A DNA stretch of 64,000 nucleotides from Deinococcus sp. Leaf326 (lineage in GTDB: Bacteria; Deinococcota; Deinococci; Deinococcales; Deinococcaceae), in contig NZ_LMOM01000065.1 in the NCBI RefSeq assembly GCF_001424185.1, positions 338,618 through 402,617 of the forward strand, read 5' to 3'. A program made the translations under genes and the position numbers. This document shows positions 47,791-59,964 of this stretch, piece after piece. The notes under the pieces were generated by a model. The model did not search any database, was not told the DNA's origin, and saw only the letters and a list, made by a program, of their open reading frames with translations. The first letter of the stretch is position 1, and every line of letters starts with the position of its first letter.

Positions 47791-48048
47791 CGCTGCGGGG
47801 ATCTGCACGCTTACCGCCGGACCTGCCGCAGTTCCAGGAGAGCTCCCGGCAGGTCCGTTCAGGCCCCCTCATGAAGAAAGCCGCTGAAAAGGGCGGCTGG
47901 GCGCGTCCTGCGCCCCGGCCCGTCCCCCTTTCGGTGGAAGGCGCAGCCGGGCCGCCCTTGCTAGGATGGAACCGAGTGCGCGCCCGCACCTAGGGCCGCC
48001 TGCGACAGCTTCGTCGCCCCATACTTTCTTTTCGAGGTTACCCCCACC
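47791..48048. other. Structured intergenic region before the FmdB-like gene
   Basis: Two more inverted repeats: CGGACCTGCCG / CGGCAGGTCCG (47818-47828 and 47847-47857) and AAGGGCGGC / GCCGCCCTT (47889-47897 and 47951-47959) with inner complementarity (GGGCGC / GCGC). TAGGAT at 47962-47967 may be the -10 of the downstream gene. No gene called. Confidence 0.5.
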
Positions 48049-48261
48049 ATGCCTACCTACCTGTACAAGAACATCGAAACCGGCGAAATCTACGAACTCG
48101 TGCAGAGCATGCGAGACGAGGCCTACACGGCCCACCCCGAAACCGGCGTGCCGGTCAAGCGCGTGCTCGCGCGCCCCGGCATCTCCTTCAAGGGCAGCGG
48201 CTTCTATGTCAACGACTCGCGCAAGGGCGGCGAAGGCGGCAAGAGCGGCGGCAGCGAGTGA
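48049..48261 (+). CDS. FmdB-like protein lacking the zinc-ribbon cysteines
   Basis: 70 residues. The frame follows FmdB family proteins: MPTYLYKN..., QSM.DEA.T.HPETG.PV.R...RPGISFKGSGFYVNDSR, ending in a Gly/Lys-rich tail. The CxxC pairs that normally bind zinc are replaced (YKNIETG and HPETG), so no cysteine remains. Function of the family is unclear. The stop overlaps the GTG of the protease gene (GTGA), so the two are coupled. Confidence 0.8.
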   Translation: MPTYLYKNIETGEIYELVQSMRDEAYTAHPETGVPVKRVLARPGISFKGSGFYVNDSRKGGEGGKSGGSE

Positions 48262-49358
48262 AGCCCGCCGGGGTGCTGGGCGCGGCTCTGCTGGTCGTCG
48301 CGGCCGGCACCGGGGCGTACCTGACCGGGCGCGTCTCGGCCCAGAAGGCGCTGGTCACGGGTGACGAGATCAACACCGTCGAGGTCACGCAGGCGGCCCT
48401 GCCCGCCGTGGTGCGGGTAGACAACCGCCTGAACAAGAGCGCCCTGCAACCCGGTGACGACCCCCTGGAGACCGGCAGCGGGTTTTTCTACAAGAAAGAC
48501 CTCATCGTGACCAACTTCCACGTCATCCAGGACTACGAGTCGCTGAGCGTGATCCTCTACAACGGCCGGCGCGTCCCCGCGAAGGTCGAGGCGGTGGACC
48601 CCGGCATCGACATCGCCATCCTGCGCGTGAGCGGCGTCACAGCGCCCAAGACGCTGGCCTTCGGGTCGAGCGCCCGGCTCATTCCGGGCCAGAAGCTCAT
48701 CGCCATCGGGGCGCCGCTGCGCATCCAGAACTTCGTGAGCAGCGGCATCTTCAGCGTGGCGGCCAGCGCGCGCGACATTCCGCGCAACGACAGCCTGGGG
48801 CAGGAAATCGGGCAGTATTTCGTGACCACCGCGAGCATCCAGCAGGGCAACAGCGGCGGGCCGGTCCTCGACTCGCGCGGGGCGGTCGTGGCTATCTCGG
48901 ATGCCAACGCCGCGCCCAACAACTTCGTGCCGGGCGTGATCGGGGTGGCCATTCCGGGCGACCTCGTCAAGCAGAGCGTCGAGGACCTGGAAAAGGTCGG
49001 CACGCCGCAGCGCGGCACTCTGGGCGTGACCCTGCAGGACCTCGACAGCCTCGACCCGGCCCTGCGCAGCCTCGCGGGCCTGAGCAGCAGCGAGGGCGCC
49101 CTGGTGTGGGACGTGCCTGCCGGCAGTGCGGGAGCGCGCGCGGGCCTGCGAGGCTCGCTGCGCAATAGCAAAGACCAGCTCCTGGCGCCGCTGGGCGACA
49201 TCGTGGTGGCGGTGGACGGCGCGCGGGTCCAGAGCTCCTACGACGTGACCCGCCTCGTCGCCGCCAAGCGGCCTGGCCAGACCGTCACCCTGCGGCTGTG
49301 GCGCAACAAGAAGAGCGTGGACGTGAAGGTCACGCTGCTCAAACGTACGCTGCGCTGA
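48258..49358 (+). CDS. HtrA/DegP-like serine protease with PDZ domain
   Basis: 366 residues, GTG start. An N-terminal membrane anchor (VLGAALLVVAAGTGAYLTG) precedes the trypsin-like domain with the full triad: His in VTNFHVIQ near residue 87, Asp in GIDIAILRV, Ser in GNSGGPV near 198. A PDZ-like domain closes it (GTLGVTLQDL ... GDIVVAVDGARVQSSYDVTRLV). Probably an extracytoplasmic quality-control protease. Confidence 0.92.
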   Translation: MKPAGVLGAALLVVAAGTGAYLTGRVSAQKALVTGDEINTVEVTQAALPAVVRVDNRLNKSALQPGDDPLETGSGFFYKKDLIVTNFHVIQDYESLSVILYNGRRVPAKVEAVDPGIDIAILRVSGVTAPKTLAFGSSARLIPGQKLIAIGAPLRIQNFVSSGIFSVAASARDIPRNDSLGQEIGQYFVTTASIQQGNSGGPVLDSRGAVVAISDANAAPNNFVPGVIGVAIPGDLVKQSVEDLEKVGTPQRGTLGVTLQDLDSLDPALRSLAGLSSSEGALVWDVPAGSAGARAGLRGSLRNSKDQLLAPLGDIVVAVDGARVQSSYDVTRLVAAKRPGQTVTLRLWRNKKSVDVKVTLLKRTLR

Positions 49359-49384
49359 AGGCCCCCTCCCCGCAGCTCTTCACC

Positions 49385-49420
49385 GGGCCTGGACGCTGAA
49401 CGCTCCAGGCCCCTTCTCTT
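49385..49420 (+). terminator. Terminator of the HtrA-like gene
   Basis: GGGCCTGGA (49385-49393) pairs with TCCAGGCCC (49404-49412), followed by CTTCTCTT. Confidence 0.8.
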
Positions 49421-49455
49421 GCCTCTTTCCTATCAAAGTGATATCACTTTGATAG
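49420..49455 (+). promoter_or_regulatory. 26-bp perfect palindromic operator over the SPFH promoter
   Basis: Bases 49430-49455 are a perfect palindrome, half-site CTATCAAAGTGAT. A -35 TTGCCT and -10 TATCAC with a 17-base spacer overlap it, so a bound repressor would block RNA polymerase. The AGGAGGG ribosome site follows directly. The Arc-type gene second in the operon is the likely repressor. Confidence 0.75.
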
Positions 49456-49466
49456 GAGGGATAGAC

Positions 49467-50381
49467 ATGAGTGAACTCGACAAGACCCCGCCGACCGTGG
49501 GCCCGCAGGGGGGCATCTCGACCCGCAGCGACGTGGCGAGCCGGGAGCGCGCCGCCTTCGGGTTGCCGGGCCTGCCCCTGTTCCTGGGCTGGCTCGCGCT
49601 CGCCGCGCTGAACGTCTGGCTGTTCGTGGCCGGGCAGCTCGCTCTGGGCGGCGTCCTGCTGATCGTCAATCTGCTGCTCTCTATGGGCTTTTTCATCGTG
49701 CAGCCCAACCAGGCCATCCTGATCACCCTGTTCGGGCGCTATGTGGGCACCGAGCGGCGCAACGGCCTGTACTGGACCAATCCGCTGACGATCCGCAAGC
49801 GCGTGAGCCTGCGCATCCGCAACTTCAACTCCGAGCGCCTGAAGGTCAACGACCAGATGGGCAACCCCATCGAGATCGCCGCCGTGATCGTGTGGCGGGT
49901 CGTGGACACGGCGCGGGCAATTTTCGATGTCGAGGACTACACGCAGTTCGTGGCGATCCAGTCCGAGACGGCGCTGCGCCACCTCGCCTCGCAGTACCCC
50001 TACGACGACTATACGGAAGGCACCATGAGCCTGCGCGGCAACGCCGACGAGGTCAGCGAGACGCTGGGCCGCGAGCTGGCCGTGCGCCTGCAGCACGCCG
50101 GGGTCGAGGTTCTGGAAGCGCGGCTCTCGCACCTGGCCTACGCACCCGAGATCGCCGGGGCGATGCTCCAGCGCCAGCAGGCCAGCGCGATCATCGCTGC
50201 CCGGCAACAGATCGTTCAGGGCGCGGTCGGCATGGTCGAGATGGCCCTGCGCGAACTCGAAGGCCAGCAGATCGTGCAACTCGACGAGGAACGCAAGGCG
50301 CAGATGGTGAGCAACCTGCTCGTCGTGCTGACCAGCGAACGGGGCACCCAGCCCATCGTGAACGCCGGCAGCCTGTACTGA
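49467..50381 (+). CDS. SPFH/Band 7 (stomatin-like) membrane protein
   Basis: 304 residues. A disordered N-terminus precedes two adjacent membrane segments ([21 protein letters not shown] and [21 protein letters not shown] in part), then the SPFH domain: [51 protein letters not shown], the coiled C-terminal helix with [20 protein letters not shown]. It probably forms membrane oligomers. AGGAGGG is seven bases before the ATG at 49467. The next gene is Arc-like; this pair is common together. Confidence 0.9.
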   Translation: MSELDKTPPTVGPQGGISTRSDVASRERAAFGLPGLPLFLGWLALAALNVWLFVAGQLALGGVLLIVNLLLSMGFFIVQPNQAILITLFGRYVGTERRNGLYWTNPLTIRKRVSLRIRNFNSERLKVNDQMGNPIEIAAVIVWRVVDTARAIFDVEDYTQFVAIQSETALRHLASQYPYDDYTEGTMSLRGNADEVSETLGRELAVRLQHAGVEVLEARLSHLAYAPEIAGAMLQRQQASAIIAARQQIVQGAVGMVEMALRELEGQQIVQLDEERKAQMVSNLLVVLTSERGTQPIVNAGSLY

Positions 50382-50391
50382 GAGGATCGGC

Positions 50392-50589
<198 letters not shown>

Positions 50590-50629
50590 CCTGGGGACGG
50601 GGCCCAGCCGGAGCCTCGAACTGTCAAGC

Positions 50630-50661
50630 CCCGCCTCTCTCCTTCACCGGAGGGGGCGGGG
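50630..50661 (+). terminator. Probable terminator of the SPFH operon
   Basis: CCCCGCC with CTCC pairs with GGAG and GGCGGGG around a TTCACC loop, shortly before the kinase promoter TATGCT (50665-50670). No T-run. Confidence 0.5.
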
Positions 50662-50678
50662 CGCTATGCTCGCGCGGC

Positions 50679-51313
50679 ATGTATATCGTGGTCGAAGGCC
50701 CCATCGGGGTGGGCAAAACCAGTCTGGCGGCGCGACTGGCCTCGCGCTGCGGCGCCGAGCTGAACCTGGAGGTCGTCGAGGAAAATCCCTTCCTTGCGCG
50801 CTTCTACGAGCAGCCCGAAGCCTTCTCGTTTCAGGTGCAGGTCTTTTTCCTGCTCTCGCGGTTCAAGCAGCTCTCGGCGCTGGCACAGCCGGGGCTGTTC
50901 AGCGGGCACGTGGTCAGCGACTACCTGTTCGACAAGGACTTCATCTTCGCGGCCATGAACCTGAAGGACGCCGAGTTCGCGCTGTACGAGGACCTGTACG
51001 CCCACCTCTCGCCCCGGCTGCCCACCCCCGACCTCGTGGTGTACCTGCGGGCCGAGACGCCCGAGCTGCTGCGGCGCATCGCCAAGCGTGCCCGGCCCTT
51101 CGAGAAGGACATGCCCGCCGCCTACCTTGCCGAGCTGACCGCCCGCTACGACGAGTATTTCCGCACCTATGCGCCGCCGCTGCTGACCATTGACGCGGCT
51201 CAGTACGACTTTGTCGAGCGCCCGGAGGACGAGGCGGCCCTTCTCGCGCACATCGAGGGCGCGCTGGGGCGGCCGCTGTGTGCCCCGGCCCCCGTACTCA
51301 CTGGGGAGGGCTG

Positions 51314-51314
<1 letters not shown>
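50679..51314 (+). CDS. Deoxynucleoside kinase 1 (dGK/dAK-like)
   Basis: 211 residues. P-loop GPIGVGKTS is at residues 8-16, followed by EENPFLARFYEQP, the DYLFDKD block, the R.RPFEKDMP lid and TIDAAQYDFV. These are features of the bacterial dAK/dGK family that salvages purine deoxynucleosides. TATGCT is eight bases before the ATG. Its stop overlaps the next kinase start (TGATG). Confidence 0.9.
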
Positions 51315-51937
<623 letters not shown>

Positions 51938-52070
51938 GGGCGGTAGTCATGGACATTGCGGCAAACCCCTGCAGCGTTCATACCCCGTGCAGAGTGGAAT
52001 ACCACGGTGATGGCCAGGAGCAGGAGCCGCCGCGGGCCGGGCGCGGCCGCTTTCCTCTAGCATCTGGCCC

Positions 52071-53534
<1,464 letters not shown>

Positions 53535-53630
53535 GCCACCCGCTCTGTCCCCTGACCGGCCCACCCCCGCGGCAGACAACCTCCTCCAGCTTCCTTTCGC
53601 GGCCCCGCCGAGTGCCTAGACTCGGGCGCG

Positions 53631-55472
53631 ATGCTGCGCCCCCTGCCCAAGAAAGACGAGCTGTCCAACCGCGAGCTGCTGGGGGTGCTGACGCGCACCC
53701 TGCCGGGGCTGTACCGCAGCGCGCCGCTGCTCGTGTCGCTGCTGCTGGCGATGGCGCTCGTGCAGGGCCTGATTCCGGCCGTGACCATCCTGCTGGGCAA
53801 GTGGACGGTGGACGGCGTGAGCGAGGCGCTGCGCGGCGGCACAGTCAACGTGACCCTGCTGGCGGTGGCCTGGACAGGCGCGGCGCTGATCTCGCAGCTC
53901 ACGCAGGTGGCGGCGCAGGTCCTCCAGGGCTACGCCGCCGACGGCTTCACGGTGCAGACCATGACGCGCCTGATGAACAAGATGACCGACCTGCACGGCC
54001 TGGACGTCCTGGAAGATCCGCGTTTCCACGACGACATCGAGATTCTCCAGATGGGCGCGCCCCGGCGGCCGCTGAACCTCGTCTCGACGCTGCTCTCGCT
54101 CATCCGCAGTGTCGTGAGCGCCGTGAGCGTCTCGGCCACGCTGCTCGTCATCGGGTGGTGGGTGCCGCTGGTGGTCGTGGCGGGCACCCTGCCCGCGTTG
54201 CTGCGCCAGATGGAGTTCTACAAGCTGGGCTGGAGCATCTTCACGCAGCGCACCCAGGACTCGCGCGAGCTGAACTACCTCCAACGGGTCGCCATGCGCC
54301 ACGAGTCGGCCAAGGAGGTGCGTCTCTACGGGCTGGTGCCCTACCTTCAGGACCGCTACCTGACCGGCACGCTGGCCTACCAGGGCGTGATGCGCGGGGT
54401 GCGCAACCGGCAACTGCTGGGCATCCTGCCGTACCAGGCGCTGTCGCTGCTCGTCACGGCGGGGCTGTTCGTGTACGTGGTCAGCCGCGCGCAGGGGGTA
54501 GGCGCGAACGCCGGAGGCTACACGGCCGGCAGCGTGGTGCTGGTCATCACGGCTCTCGCGGGCCTGCGCGACGAACTGCGCTCGGTGTCCGAGGCCATCA
54601 GCAACGGCACCGAGCACCTCAACTGGTTTCACAAGTACCAGAGCTTTCTGGAGGCGACCTCGGGCGTCACGCAGCCCGCGCAGCCCAGGCCCCTGCCCGC
54701 GCGGCTGGCCCTCACCCTCGACGACGTGAGCTTCGGGTACCAGGGCCGCGCGCCGGTCCTCGAACACGTCTCGCTGCACATCCCCGAGGGCCAGACCGTC
54801 GCCATCGTGGGGGAGAACGGCGCGGGCAAAACCACGCTGGTCAAGCTGCTGCTGCGCTTCTATGACCCGACGTCCGGGCGCGTGCTGCTGGGAGAACGCG
54901 GGCAGGAGGTGGACCTGCGCGACGTGGACGTGGAGAAATGGCGTTCGGAGGTGGCGGCCGTGTTCCAGGACTTCTCGCGCTTCGAGTGGACGCTGCGCGA
55001 GAACATCACCCTGGGGCAGCCCGAGGACAGCGCCAAGCTCGCGCACGCGGTCTCGGCCTCCGGGCTGGAGCCGGTGCTGGAGCGCGTGAACGGCGGGCTG
55101 GAGGCGCGTATCGGGCAGGCCTTCGGCGGCGTGGACCTCTCGGGCGGGCAGTGGCAGAAACTGGCCACCGCGCGGGCGCTGTACCGCGAGTCCCGCGTCC
55201 TGATCCTCGACGAACCGACGGCGGCGCTCGACCCCCGCAGCGAGGCCGAGGTCTTTGGGGCCTTCGCCGCCATGAGCCGGGGGCGCACCACCCTGCTCAT
55301 CACGCACCGCCTGGGCAGCGTGCTGATGGCCGACCGGGTCCTCGTCATGAAGCTGGGCCGCCTGATCGAGGACGGTACCCACGCCGAGCTGCTGGCGCGC
55401 GGCGGCGAGTACGCCGAGCTGTGGGCCCTCCAGGCCAGCCAATACGCGGAGGCGGAGGCCGTGGGGGTCTGA
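53631..55472 (+). CDS. ABC transporter, fused permease and ATPase
   Basis: 613 residues. Residues about 30-330 are a six-helix exporter-type membrane domain; the ATPase has Walker A GENGAGKTTL, signature LSGGQWQKLATARAL, Walker B RVLILDEPTAALD and the H-loop LLITHRLGS. It works as a homo- or heterodimer. Substrate unknown. TAGACT (53617-53622) is eight bases before the ATG. Confidence 0.92.
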   Translation: MLRPLPKKDELSNRELLGVLTRTLPGLYRSAPLLVSLLLAMALVQGLIPAVTILLGKWTVDGVSEALRGGTVNVTLLAVAWTGAALISQLTQVAAQVLQGYAADGFTVQTMTRLMNKMTDLHGLDVLEDPRFHDDIEILQMGAPRRPLNLVSTLLSLIRSVVSAVSVSATLLVIGWWVPLVVVAGTLPALLRQMEFYKLGWSIFTQRTQDSRELNYLQRVAMRHESAKEVRLYGLVPYLQDRYLTGTLAYQGVMRGVRNRQLLGILPYQALSLLVTAGLFVYVVSRAQGVGANAGGYTAGSVVLVITALAGLRDELRSVSEAISNGTEHLNWFHKYQSFLEATSGVTQPAQPRPLPARLALTLDDVSFGYQGRAPVLEHVSLHIPEGQTVAIVGENGAGKTTLVKLLLRFYDPTSGRVLLGERGQEVDLRDVDVEKWRSEVAAVFQDFSRFEWTLRENITLGQPEDSAKLAHAVSASGLEPVLERVNGGLEARIGQAFGGVDLSGGQWQKLATARALYRESRVLILDEPTAALDPRSEAEVFGAFAAMSRGRTTLLITHRLGSVLMADRVLVMKLGRLIEDGTHAELLARGGEYAELWALQASQYAEAEAVGV

Positions 55473-55494
55473 GAACAGGACTTAAGCGACCACT

Positions 55495-55860
55495 CTACTC
55501 CGCCGCCGTCTCCTCCAGCCCCCGCCGCTGCTCCCGCGTCAGGCCCGCGACCACCAGGGCGTAGCTGCCGCGCAGCAGCTCGGTGGCCAGGGCCTGCGGC
55601 ACCGCGTCCAGCGTCAGCGTGACCCAGTGGCGCTTGTTGAGGTGATAGCCCGGCACGATGCCCGGATATTCGGCCCGCAGTGCCTCGCCGCGTTCGGGCC
55701 GCACTTTCAGGCTCAGGGTGAGGGGATCGGCCCCGAGGTCGGTCAGGGCGTACATCCTGCCCGCCACCTTGAACACGAGGGTGGAGGCGCCGAAGGGAAA
55801 AGTCTCCTGCGAGCCGCGCAACTCGGCGCAGGCGGCCCGCAGCTCAGCGACGGTCTGCAT
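55495..55860 (-). CDS. MmcQ/YjbR family protein
   Basis: 121 residues. The family pattern shows in ETFPFGASTLVFKVAGRMYAL, LSLKVRPERGEALRAEYPGIVPGYHLNKRHWVTL and the final helix. These proteins resemble small DNA-binding proteins, role unknown. CAGACT, six bases before the ATG on the minus strand, is a variant of the leaderless box. Confidence 0.88.
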   Translation of the reverse strand: MQTVAELRAACAELRGSQETFPFGASTLVFKVAGRMYALTDLGADPLTLSLKVRPERGEALRAEYPGIVPGYHLNKRHWVTLTLDAVPQALATELLRGSYALVVAGLTREQRRGLEETAAE

Positions 55861-55892
55861 GGCCGCAGTCTGACATGGCCCGGGGAAGGCGC

Positions 55893-56159
55893 TCAGCTCT
55901 CCGAGGCGTCGGGGTCCACGCCCTCGGCGCGGTTCAGGGCACGGTCGGTGGTGGCCGTGTTTCCACTGCCGGTCAGGCGGGCCACCTCGGCGGCGCTCAG
56001 GCCGTCGCCGCTGGGGGCCGGCACGGGCGGCGCGGCGCGTCCGGCGAGGTCGGCGGGGGCCGGTCCCTGCTCGGCGCGGACCTCCTGCATCTCGGGGGCA
56101 TCCTCCCGCACGCTCAGGTTGGGCACCACGGGCAGGGCGTCACGGCGATTGTCGGTCAT
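55893..56159 (-). CDS. Hypothetical protein, 88 residues
   Basis: Hydrophilic, Ala/Pro/Asp-rich and probably disordered. No family recognised and no clear ribosome site; called on codon bias and position. Confidence 0.5.
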   Translation of the reverse strand: MTDNRRDALPVVPNLSVREDAPEMQEVRAEQGPAPADLAGRAAPPVPAPSGDGLSAAEVARLTGSGNTATTDRALNRAEGVDPDASES

Positions 56160-56226
56160 GCCGCACTGTGCGGTGGCGGAGTCAGCTGTAGGTCTGCCCG
56201 CCTCCGGCCACCCTTCGGGATGGGGG

Positions 56227-56427
56227 TCAGGCGATCAGGCGGGCGCGGACGGGCGCGGCCCCGGCCAGGGCTTCCAGCAGCAGCAGGTGGGCGGGGGTGC
56301 CGGGCGTCAGGCGGCCCAGCGCGTGCAGGCGCCGCAGGGTGGGCAGGTGGTACAGCTCGCCGTCCTCGCCGCGCGCGGTGTCGGCCGGCGAGAAGCTCGT
56401 ACAGTTCAGCTTGGCGGGGTGGGACAT
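56227..56427 (-). CDS. Hypothetical protein, 66 residues
   Basis: Not recognised. It opens MSHPAKLNCTSFSPADTARG and ends in a Leu/Ala-rich helix. AAGGAG lies before the ATG at 56425-56427. It is divergent from the metallophosphoesterase. Confidence 0.6.
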   Translation of the reverse strand: MSHPAKLNCTSFSPADTARGEDGELYHLPTLRRLHALGRLTPGTPAHLLLLEALAGAAPVRARLIA

Positions 56428-56580
56428 GGCAGCTCCTTCGGAACGGGTAGGCGATGACGAGGAGGCAGGGCGGACAGAAGCATCGCCTTCAGACTTCCTG
56501 AAGTCTAGCTTCACGCAACCTTTAATTTTTAGGGCGCGTCTAGATGCGACCCCCACCTCTCCATGTGGTGAAGTGGGACC
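56428..56580. promoter_or_regulatory. Divergent region with a 16-bp palindrome
   Basis: AGACTTC-CT-GAAGTCT (56491-56506) is a perfect inverted repeat in a relatively A/T-rich patch that continues to TTTAATTTTTAGG near 56520-56532. It could be an operator shared by the two genes. Confidence 0.4.
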
Positions 56581-57540
56581 ATGCGCCGCCTCCTGCCCGT
56601 GCTGCTGCCCGCCCTGCTCTGGGGGCCGGTGCAGGCCACCGCGGCTCAGCCGTCCTCCCCTGCCCAGCTGTGGCTGGTACTGCTGAGCGACTTCAACGGC
56701 CCCTACGGCAGCACACGCTACCCGCCCGCCCTGGAACGGGTGCTGAGCCGCGTCCTGAACGAATGGAAGCCCGCGCTTGTGCTTTCGGCCGGCGACCTGA
56801 TCGCGGGCCAGAAAGCCAGCCAGAGCAGCGCAGATGTCCGGGCCATGTGGGCCGCCTTCGAGCGGGACGTGCGCGGGCCGCTGGCCGGGGCCGGGATTCC
56901 CTTCGCCTTTGCGCTGGGCAACCACGACGCCGGCCTGGCGCGCGACCGCCGCGAAGCCGCCGTCTACTGGGGCGCGCACCCGCCCGCCCTGAACTACGCC
57001 GAGCGCTCGGCCTTTCCCTTCCGCTACAGCTTCACGCAGGGGCCGCTGTTCGTGGCCGTGCTGGACGCCAGCGGACCGGGGGTGGACGCCGGGCAGCGCG
57101 GCTGGCTCGCGGCGCAGCTGGCCACGCCCACCGCCCGCACCGCCGCCGTGAGGCTGGTGCTGGGGCATCTGCCGCTGGCGGGCCTCAGCCGAGAGAAGAA
57201 CCGCCCCGGCGAGGTCATCCGGCCGGCTGACGCCCTAGCCCTGCGCAGGGTCATGGAGCGCGGCGGCGTGACCGCCTACGTCAGCGGGCACCACGCGGCG
57301 TACTACCCCGGCCGGATGGGCGGGCTGAATGTGCTGAGCAGCGGCGGCATCGGCGGGCGCGACTACGTGGGCGCCCCCGGCACGGCGCGCAGCGTGGTCA
57401 CGGTGCTGGACGTGGTCGGCAGCGAGGTCCGGCTGGTCGCCTACGACGCCGACACGGGGGCGGCGATTCCCGCTGCCCGCCTGCCCACCCGCGTGGACGG
57501 CCTGGGCGGCCCGGTGGTGCGGGTAGAGACACTGCGCTAG
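56581..57540 (+). CDS. Secreted metallophosphoesterase
   Basis: 319 residues with a signal peptide (LLPVLLPALLWGPVQATA). Calcineurin-like motifs: LLSDFNG, VLSAGDLIAG, FALGNHD, VLGHLPL and YVSGHHAAYY. It hydrolyses a phosphoester outside the cytoplasm; substrate unknown. Confidence 0.85.
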   Translation: MRRLLPVLLPALLWGPVQATAAQPSSPAQLWLVLLSDFNGPYGSTRYPPALERVLSRVLNEWKPALVLSAGDLIAGQKASQSSADVRAMWAAFERDVRGPLAGAGIPFAFALGNHDAGLARDRREAAVYWGAHPPALNYAERSAFPFRYSFTQGPLFVAVLDASGPGVDAGQRGWLAAQLATPTARTAAVRLVLGHLPLAGLSREKNRPGEVIRPADALALRRVMERGGVTAYVSGHHAAYYPGRMGGLNVLSSGGIGGRDYVGAPGTARSVVTVLDVVGSEVRLVAYDADTGAAIPAARLPTRVDGLGGPVVRVETLR

Positions 57541-57593
57541 CACCCGGATTGCTGGCGCCGGTTGACAGACTGGGCTGGGGGCCAATAGGAGCT

Positions 57594-57615
57594 GGGCCGG
57601 GATCAATCCCGGCCC
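57594..57615. terminator. Bidirectional terminator-like hairpin
   Basis: GGGCCGGGAT and ATCCCGGCCC are fully complementary around CA, between convergent genes. No clear T-run. Confidence 0.6.
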
Positions 57616-57640
57616 AACTCTTCGCGGCGCACCTGGCCGG

Positions 57641-58021
57641 TCAGACCCGGCCGCGGGGGCGCAGCGGCCCCAGCACGCCGATGCCCAGCTCGGCCAGTAC
57701 GGCGCGCAGGTCCTGGGCCGAGGCCTGGGCGGTGTCGGGCCGGGCCTCCAGGGTCGCGTCGCCCAGGCGGGCCACCGGCCACAGCCGCAGCGTCCAGCCG
57801 GGCAGAGTCGGGGCAGGCAGAGTCGGGGCAGCCGTGCGGTCTGCCGGCAACACCACTTCGGCGATCAGGGTGACGGGCTGGGCCGTCTCCGGGCAGGGCA
57901 GCGACGGAACGGCGAGGGGCGAGGGACGCGGCCCTTTGGGGGCGGGCTGGGCGACGCGGGGCGGACGGACGACGGACGGACTGCCCGGCTGCGGCTGGGG
58001 CACGGTGCGGTACTGGGTCAT
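57641..58021 (-). CDS. Hypothetical protein, 126 residues
   Basis: Pro-rich disordered N-terminus (about 45 residues), then a beta-rich segment ([23 protein letters not shown]) and a helical end. GGAGGA lies nine bases before the ATG. No family recognised. Confidence 0.6.
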   Translation of the reverse strand: MTQYRTVPQPQPGSPSVVRPPRVAQPAPKGPRPSPLAVPSLPCPETAQPVTLIAEVVLPADRTAAPTLPAPTLPGWTLRLWPVARLGDATLEARPDTAQASAQDLRAVLAELGIGVLGPLRPRGRV

Positions 58022-58157
58022 GGGGGGCTTCCTCCGGAAGCGGTGCAGTCAGAATGCACCTCCAGCACGCTATTGACCATCGGCCAGTCCGGGCATGGCC
58101 GCACCCTTCCATCGGCTGACCCGATGGGATCCGGAGGCGCCCCCGCTACACTGGGTC

Positions 58158-59111
58158 ATGAGCCGGGACCCCGCCCCACCGACGCCCACCCTGTCGCAAC
58201 TGCGCGCCCTGATCGCCGTGGCGGAGGCCGGGGGCTTCGGGGAGGCAGCGGCGGACCTCGGCGTCTCGCAGTCCAGTCTCAGCGAGGCGGTGGCCCGCCT
58301 GGAGGCCATGACCCGCCGCCCCCTGCTGCGGCGCACGCCCGGCGGGACGGTGCCCACACCGGCCGGCGAGCGGGTGCTGGCCCATGCCCGCGCCGCCGTG
58401 CAGGCCGCCGGAGACGTGCTGCTGGCGGCGCAGGACACCGGGCGGCTCAGCGGCACCCTGCGGGTCGCGGCGTACCGCTCGGTCGCCACCCACCTGCTGC
58501 CGCCGGCGCTGGCGAACTTCCGACGGGCACACCCCGACGTGCGGACCGTGGTTCTCGACGGCGACACCGAGGAGGCCGACGCCGAACTTGCCCTGCACAC
58601 CGGCCGCGCCGACGCGGCGGTGGTCGTCCAGGGCCACACGCAGGGCCTGCACCTCACGCCGCTGCTGTACGACGAGTACCTGTTCGTCGCTCCGGAGTCG
58701 CGCGGCGATCATCCGGCCACGCTGGAGGAACTGACCGGTCAGACCCTGTTTCTCTCACCCGGCCGCGACCAGTGCCATCTGCTTGTGCGGCGCTACCTGG
58801 AGCAGAAGGGGGTGTCGCTGTCCGGCCTGACCGAAAACCCGCAGGACAGCGTGATCCTGAGCATGGTCGCGCATGGCCTGGGGGTGACCATCCTGCCGCA
58901 ACTGGCCCTGCACCCCCTGCCGGGCGGGCTCATCAGCCTGCCGCTGCCGGGGGGCCTGAGCCGCCCCCTGGCCCTGGCGGCCCTGCCGCACCGGGCGCAC
59001 CTGCCGCTGCTGCGCGCCTTCACCGACACCCTGACACAGACCCTGGCGGCCCGGGGACCCGGAGGCTTCCCGGCCCCGCCGCCCGGCGCGTGGCCGCCTT
59101 CGGTCCACTGA
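58158..59111 (+). CDS. LysR family transcriptional regulator
   Basis: 317 residues. [41 protein letters not shown] in the first 60 residues; the effector domain follows. TACACT (58147-58152) is five bases before the ATG at 58158; an upstream in-frame start at 58095 is rejected. The C-terminal tail is Pro/Gly-rich. It converges on the enoyl-CoA hydratase gene. Confidence 0.9.
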   Translation: MSRDPAPPTPTLSQLRALIAVAEAGGFGEAAADLGVSQSSLSEAVARLEAMTRRPLLRRTPGGTVPTPAGERVLAHARAAVQAAGDVLLAAQDTGRLSGTLRVAAYRSVATHLLPPALANFRRAHPDVRTVVLDGDTEEADAELALHTGRADAAVVVQGHTQGLHLTPLLYDEYLFVAPESRGDHPATLEELTGQTLFLSPGRDQCHLLVRRYLEQKGVSLSGLTENPQDSVILSMVAHGLGVTILPQLALHPLPGGLISLPLPGGLSRPLALAALPHRAHLPLLRAFTDTLTQTLAARGPGGFPAPPPGAWPPSVH

Positions 59112-59142
59112 GGCGGCGAGGCGCCGGCACGCGGTCCAGAGC

Positions 59143-59960
<818 letters not shown>

Positions 59961-59964
<4 letters not shown>

